From: Bacteroidota bacterium
GTDB lineage: Bacteria > Bacteroidota > Ignavibacteria > Ignavibacteriales > Ignavibacteriaceae
Direction: 5' to 3'
DNA length: 41,756 nt
Assembly (NCBI GenBank): GCA_021793635.1
Contig: JAJYSI010000001.1
Coordinates: 1-41,756, forward strand
Shown: positions 37,336 through 41,756 of the stretch, piece after piece
Layout: each line of letters starts with the position of its first letter
How positions within the stretch are numbered: position 1 is the stretch's first letter
Translations under genes and position numbers: made by a program
Notes under the pieces: generated by a model
Told to the model about the DNA's origin: nothing
Seen by the model: only the letters and a program-made list of their open reading frames with translations
The model's database searches: none

Positions 37336-40086
37336 ATGGCGAAGGATATTGTTTGCGGAATGGAAGTAAAATCTCCATCAAAATATTTTGTACACTTTAA
37401 CAATAAACACTACGAATTTTGTTCCGAGAATTGCAAGAATAAATTTGCTGCCGAACCGGAACGTTACACGGCAGCCGGAGAAAAATCAGAATCAACAGCG
37501 GAAGTACATCATCAACACAGTGCTGCACATTCGGAAAAGCAAACAACCGGCGCGACTTACAAAATTTCGTCAGATGGAATTGAAAAAATAACAATCCCTA
37601 TTACAGCGCTTCACTACGCTGCCGGTGTAAATATAATTGAAGATGAAATTAAAAAAATACCCGGAGTAAAAACCGCCAACATAAATTATACAACTTCAGA
37701 CGTTAATGTAGAATTTAGAAAAGATAAAGTTCAAGTGAAGGAAATAATTGAAACAATAAACGGTGCAGGCTATGAAACCGGGAACGCACAATTGCAATTG
37801 GGCATCGGGGGCATGTACTGCGGGAGTTGTGTTACTAAAATTGAAAATGAATTAAAGAAATTACCAGGCGTTTTATCCGCAAGCGTTGATCCGGGAACCG
37901 ATTCCGCTTTCATAAATTATATTCCCGCATCCGTAAATATTGACGGGATAAAAAATGTTATAGAAAAACTCGGCTACAAGACTTTTGACTCGAATGTAAA
38001 AACACGCAAAGAAGTACTTGTCCCGTTTGCTGGAAAAGATAACAAAGCCAGCGAAGAACCTGTTGATGAAAATGAATTAGCAAGGGAAAAAGAATATAAA
38101 ACGCTGCTTCACAAATTTATTTTTGCGGCTGTTCTTTCTTTGCCTGTTATTTTTTTTAGTTACCCCAAGCTATGGGGATTGCCTGCTGAATTTCAAAAGG
38201 GCACGGAATTACTACGCTACATTTGGTTTGGAATGGGGTTGCTTGCTTTGCCTGTTATGTTCTGGTCAGGCTCACAATTTTATACCGGAGCCTGGGCTGC
38301 ATTTAAAAACCACTCGGCAAATATGCACACATTAATTGCAACCGGCATAACCGCTGCATGGATATATTCAACCATAGCAGCTTTATTTCCGGGAATATTT
38401 CCATCTGCTCAATTAGCCGATGTTTTTTATGATGTAGTTTTTGTTGTTGTCGCTTTGGTTGTTTTGGGAATGGCACTCGAAATACGTGCAAAAGGTAAAA
38501 GTTCGGAGGCGATAAAAAAGCTTATCGGTCTGCAGGCAAAAACGGCAAGAGTTTTAAGAAATGGTAAAGAAGAAGATATACCGGTTGAAGAAGTTGTACT
38601 TGACGATATAATAATTGTAAGACCCGGTGAAAAAATTCCCGTTGACGGCACAATTGTGGAGGGCGCTTCTACTGTTGATGAATCGATGATTACCGGCGAG
38701 TCTATTCCAGTTGAAAAACGAATTGGCGATGAGGTAATAGGAGCTGCAATTAACAAGACTGGTTCATTTAAATTTAAAGCAACAAAGGTTGGTAAAGATA
38801 CTGCGCTTGCTCAAATTATTCAGATGGTTGGACAGGCTCAAAGCTCCAAAGCGCCTATTCAAAAAATTGTTGATAAAGTCTCGGGTTACTTTGTTCCTGG
38901 TGTAATAATAATTGCAATACTTTCTTTTGTAACCTGGTATGTATTTGGTCCCGTTCCCCAGCTTATTTACGCGTTAATCGTATTCGTAACCGTGCTGGTA
39001 ATTGCCTGCCCGTGCGCGCTTGGCTTAGCAACTCCAATTTCTCTAATGGTCGGCATAGGCAAAGGTGCCGAGAACGGTATTTTGATACGAAGCGGCGATG
39101 CGCTTGAAACTGCACAAAAACTTAATACGGTTGTATTGGATAAAACCGGCACTATAACAGAAGGAAAACCTTCTCTTACTGATTTAATAACGGCAAATGG
39201 CTTTGATGAAAAAACAATTTTAACATTAAGCGCAAGCATTGAAAAGACTTCCGAACATCCTTTAGCTGAAGCAATAGTTAAAGCCGCAGAAGAAAAATCG
39301 CTTGAATTATTTGAGCCGAAAAATTTTAATGCAATTCCAGGGCACGGAGTTGAGGCAATTGTAAATGAGAAGAAGCTTCTTCTAGGCAATAAAAAGATGA
39401 TGATAAAGTTTAATATAGCATTAAATGATCTTGAAGAAAAAAGCATCCGGTTAGCCGACGAAGGCAAGACGCCTATGTTTGTTGCTGTTGACGGAAAAGC
39501 TGCAGGAATAATTGCTGTGGCGGATACTGTAAAACAGGATTCAAAAGAAGCAATTGTACTACTTAAGAAAATGGGGCTGGAAGTTGTAATGATTACCGGC
39601 GATAATGCAAGAACAGCAAATGCAATTGCAAAGCAAGTCGGTATTGATAGAGTTTTATCCGAAGTGCTTCCGGAGGATAAAGCGCTAAATGTTCAGAAGC
39701 TTCAGAATGAAGGTAAGATAGTAGCAATGGTTGGAGATGGAATAAACGATGCGCCGGCATTGGCACAAGCTGATATCGGATTAGCAATCGGCACCGGAAC
39801 TGATGTAGCAATTGAAGCGTCCGATATTACGCTCATCAAAGGAAGTCTGAAAGGAGTTGTGCTTGCAATACAACTTTCAAAAGCTACAATGAAAAACATT
39901 AAAGAGAATTTATTCGGCGCATTCTTTTATAATGGATTAGGACTTCCAATTGCTGCCGGATTATTATTCCCATTTTTCGGACTATTGCTTTCACCTTTGA
40001 TTGCAGCCGCTGCGATGGCGTTCAGTTCGGTTACCGTTGTAACTAATGCAAACAGACTTAGAAATTTTAAACCAAAGATAAAATAA
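37336..40086 (+). CDS. copA: Copper-exporting P1B-type ATPase with N-terminal YHS and two HMA domains
   Basis: 916 residues. YHS domain (1-45: [25 protein letters not shown]), a His-rich linker (55-66), a degenerate HMA domain (82-147) whose CxxC has become ALHYAAG, and a second HMA with CGSC (162-165). Eight helices follow, with the CPC metal site (558-560), actuator TGES (453-456), phosphorylation motif DKTGT (Asp602), HP motif (His641-Pro642) and hinge GDGIND. It exports Cu(I) from the cytoplasm using ATP. Longer than typical CopA (about 800) because of the YHS. A cupredoxin gene follows after 12 bp. Confidence 0.96.
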   Translation: MAKDIVCGMEVKSPSKYFVHFNNKHYEFCSENCKNKFAAEPERYTAAGEKSESTAEVHHQHSAAHSEKQTTGATYKISSDGIEKITIPITALHYAAGVNIIEDEIKKIPGVKTANINYTTSDVNVEFRKDKVQVKEIIETINGAGYETGNAQLQLGIGGMYCGSCVTKIENELKKLPGVLSASVDPGTDSAFINYIPASVNIDGIKNVIEKLGYKTFDSNVKTRKEVLVPFAGKDNKASEEPVDENELAREKEYKTLLHKFIFAAVLSLPVIFFSYPKLWGLPAEFQKGTELLRYIWFGMGLLALPVMFWSGSQFYTGAWAAFKNHSANMHTLIATGITAAWIYSTIAALFPGIFPSAQLADVFYDVVFVVVALVVLGMALEIRAKGKSSEAIKKLIGLQAKTARVLRNGKEEDIPVEEVVLDDIIIVRPGEKIPVDGTIVEGASTVDESMITGESIPVEKRIGDEVIGAAINKTGSFKFKATKVGKDTALAQIIQMVGQAQSSKAPIQKIVDKVSGYFVPGVIIIAILSFVTWYVFGPVPQLIYALIVFVTVLVIACPCALGLATPISLMVGIGKGAENGILIRSGDALETAQKLNTVVLDKTGTITEGKPSLTDLITANGFDEKTILTLSASIEKTSEHPLAEAIVKAAEEKSLELFEPKNFNAIPGHGVEAIVNEKKLLLGNKKMMIKFNIALNDLEEKSIRLADEGKTPMFVAVDGKAAGIIAVADTVKQDSKEAIVLLKKMGLEVVMITGDNARTANAIAKQVGIDRVLSEVLPEDKALNVQKLQNEGKIVAMVGDGINDAPALAQADIGLAIGTGTDVAIEASDITLIKGSLKGVVLAIQLSKATMKNIKENLFGAFFYNGLGLPIAAGLLFPFFGLLLSPLIAAAAMAFSSVTVVTNANRLRNFKPKIK

Positions 40087-40098
40087 GGAAACAATAAA

Positions 40099-40476
40099 AT
40101 GGCACTCGATCAAATTTTAGTAGTAATTGGAGGATTAGGTTTATCTGCCTGGGTAGCATGGTATTTTTGGTTCTCTGAGAAAAAAGGAATTAAAATACAA
40201 GCCGCCGCTTCAGGCATTCAAGAAGCTTTCATTACGGTTAAAGGCGGTTACACTCCGGATGTTCTAATTTTTGAGGCGGGCAAACCGATCAAGCTAAATT
40301 TTCATCGCGAAGAAACAGCGGCTTGTTCTGAGCAGGTTATCTTCCCGGATTTTCAGAAACAAGCAACCCTTACAACAAATAAGACAATTCCTATCGAATT
40401 AAAGATTGATAAAGCAGGTGAATATGAATTTCATTGCGGTATGGGAATGATTAGAGGGAAACTGATTGTGAAATGA
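40099..40476 (+). CDS. Membrane-anchored cupredoxin-domain protein
   Basis: 125 residues: an N-terminal helix (about 5-24) and a cupredoxin fold (30-125). Likely copper ligands are Cys76 in TAACSEQVIFPD and the C-terminal FHCGMGM (His112, Cys113, Met115/117). This differs from classical type I sites and resembles the cupredoxin_1 proteins found beside CopA ATPases. It probably accepts Cu(I) from the pump on the periplasmic face. AAGGAAA precedes its ATG and it follows copA by 12 bp. The next gene converges on it. Confidence 0.88.
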   Translation: MALDQILVVIGGLGLSAWVAWYFWFSEKKGIKIQAAASGIQEAFITVKGGYTPDVLIFEAGKPIKLNFHREETAACSEQVIFPDFQKQATLTTNKTIPIELKIDKAGEYEFHCGMGMIRGKLIVK

Positions 40477-40543
40477 AGTTGAATGTCCGATATAAGCTAT
40501 TTATGAAATTTTCATCTTCGCAAATGTGTTCTTGAGTTTTAAA

Positions 40544-41756
40544 TCAGTTGAAAAATAATTCCAAACTTATTCCACCAAGAAAGGAATGGTTTTCACGCCT
40601 ACAGTATGTTGGATCAATAACGTATTGCAAATCCGGCTGCATTTTTAACCATCGCGATATGTTAAAAAGGTATGTGAACTCAACTATATTTTCATACTCG
40701 CAGACTTCTATTCCTTCCTGAAACATTTGATCAATGTATTTTTCATTGTTGTGTATTGAAGCTGCGGCTAATCCGATAACATCCTTATTTCTTCCTGGAA
40801 TCAGTCCAGTATAATTTACACCTGCGCCAATGTATTCATCCACCTTATTTATATTTCTGTCGGCAAAACCTAATCTAAAAAATGCAGATAGTCCCTCATT
40901 AGTGCTTTCGGCTTCACTCCATAGAAATTTCTCTGCCGAAAAATAAATTCCATAATTTCCTCTTTGGTAGATTGGATCACCGGAAGGCTCGGGATCTAGA
41001 AGTCTTTCAAACTTGCCGGTATACAGCCACCCGCCAACGAGATAGCTGAAATAATTTTTATTTAGCTCCTCTGAAGTGCTCTTATATTTAAATTCTGTCG
41101 TCAGTAAAAGACCATCATGTTTATCAAGTAGGTGCCCCGGCACCGCATCAAATGCTGCCGCCTTAATATTAAAGGAAGAAAAGACGCTATATTTTATTCG
41201 TATCGCAAGAGACGTATTAGGAAAAATTGATGGTCCCTTGACTCCGGTAAGCGAATACTCGGCTCCAATTCCTTGAGAAGGATTTATGAATATAGCTGAG
41301 GTTTGCCTTGAATCGAATTCGGAATTTAGATCGAACAGCCCCATGAGTATTGATAGATCATCATCGAATAAATTTTGTTCAAGCCAGAATTCATAAAGAT
41401 TCCAAGTGCTGGCTGCGGCAATATTGCTGATGCCCTGTTCAGTACCGGCATATTCATTCGGATCTTTCCCGTGAATTCCTAAAACAAAGGTTTTTAGCCG
41501 TGCGCCTTCCCACCCGAGGCTGCTTTTCAAATCGAGGTTTAAAATAAAATCAAAATTATCTAAATAGACGCTTTTATTTCCATTGCCGCCTGATAAATTT
41601 GAAAAGACTTCCCCTTTATAATCAAATTCACTTCCATCAATTATTTCTTCTAAGAATGAACGCCTTGTTTTTTTATTCTGTTTTTCTTCTGAAAGATTAT
41701 CCTGGGCAAATATATTTACAGTAAAAAAAATCAAGCATATAATTAATGGAAGTGAA
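40544..41756 (-). CDS. OprB-like carbohydrate-selective porin (5' end outside window)
   Basis: The minus-strand frame is open to the right edge. Before the TTG at 41734 it reads SLPLIIC in the same frame, joined to LIFFTVNIFAQ, so the true start lies beyond the window and these residues are the end of a signal peptide. The remaining about 385 residues are alternating strands with barrel-type aromatic turns, ending GGISLELFFN, and match the OprB porin pattern (SNLSGG..., LDNFDFILNLDL, GLFDLNSEFDSR, FINPSQG). Such porins let small solutes cross the outer membrane. The family is likely but the substrate is not known. It converges with the cupredoxin gene. Confidence 0.8.
   Translation of the reverse strand, partial: SLPLIICLIFFTVNIFAQDNLSEEKQNKKTRRSFLEEIIDGSEFDYKGEVFSNLSGGNGNKSVYLDNFDFILNLDLKSSLGWEGARLKTFVLGIHGKDPNEYAGTEQGISNIAAASTWNLYEFWLEQNLFDDDLSILMGLFDLNSEFDSRQTSAIFINPSQGIGAEYSLTGVKGPSIFPNTSLAIRIKYSVFSSFNIKAAAFDAVPGHLLDKHDGLLLTTEFKYKSTSEELNKNYFSYLVGGWLYTGKFERLLDPEPSGDPIYQRGNYGIYFSAEKFLWSEAESTNEGLSAFFRLGFADRNINKVDEYIGAGVNYTGLIPGRNKDVIGLAAASIHNNEKYIDQMFQEGIEVCEYENIVEFTYLFNISRWLKMQPDLQYVIDPTYCRRENHSFLGGISLELFFN

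Noticed and set aside
38427..39899. Long antisense frames opposite the copper ATPase
   Set aside because: They are low-complexity shadows of a well-conserved gene and have no start context or family pattern.

Overview
The window looks like an accessory copper-handling island on the chromosome of a low-GC Gram-negative bacterium. I favour the Ignavibacteria/Chlorobiota-Bacteroidota side. Reasons: AAGGA/AGGAG ribosome sites, very AT-rich spacers, outer-membrane proteins throughout, a DUF3347 protein, and dispersed short palindromes of a kind often seen in those genomes. Taxonomy is inference; no rRNA or other marker gene is present.

Layout. Positions 1-7339 (all minus strand) hold a cytochrome c, CcmF, a TPR protein, two PII-like proteins, a YHS protein, a zinc-ribbon/CcmH-like protein, a cytochrome-porin fusion resembling Cyc2, and a Met/His-rich protein. 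Positions 7387-14011 hold a CusCBA copper/silver efflux system. Positions 14303-14768 hold a toxin-antitoxin pair whose toxin is frameshifted. Positions 15004-17717 encode a multicopper oxidase with a barrel-like C-terminal extension and a DUF3347 protein. Positions 17973-21157 encode an NtrC-type response regulator and a 7TM histidine kinase with a His/Met-rich external segment. From 21376 to 40476 (plus strand, apart from one broken antitoxin gene) come YHS proteins, a triplicated DUF5676-like membrane protein, a membrane-embedded spermidine-synthase-like protein, an ICMT-like methyltransferase, a geranylgeranyl-reductase-like flavoprotein, NuoJ, NuoK, a lycopene-cyclase-domain protein, a Rieske protein, a site-2 protease, NuoM, an MFS transporter, a YHS-CopA ATPase and a cupredoxin. 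A porin gene runs off the right edge.

The main discovery is regulatory. Seven transcription units in this window share one promoter architecture. Four TTTAAA-like half-sites are spaced 9-11 bp apart, centre to centre. After a further 51-53 or 61-62 bp comes a TGGCA box with a -12-like element 16 bp in total (sigma-54 type). The two distance classes differ by one helical turn. An NtrC-family sigma-54 activator with its kinase sits in the middle of the cluster, so I infer that it controls the whole set. The set would join metal export (CusCBA, CopA), oxidation (multicopper oxidase), small metal-binding proteins (YHS, His/Met-rich), and an unexpected membrane redox group (partial complex I subunits, Rieske, flavoprotein, isoprenoid-related enzymes) in one copper response.

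The window is also rich in small mobile or palindromic sequence. Seven intergenic elements are built of degenerate TGGAATAAT units. There is a pair of ATTCCC-N8-GGGAAT elements. GC-rich palindromes lie inside reading frames, and removing one of exactly 20 bp restores a small Cys-tailed membrane-protein gene.
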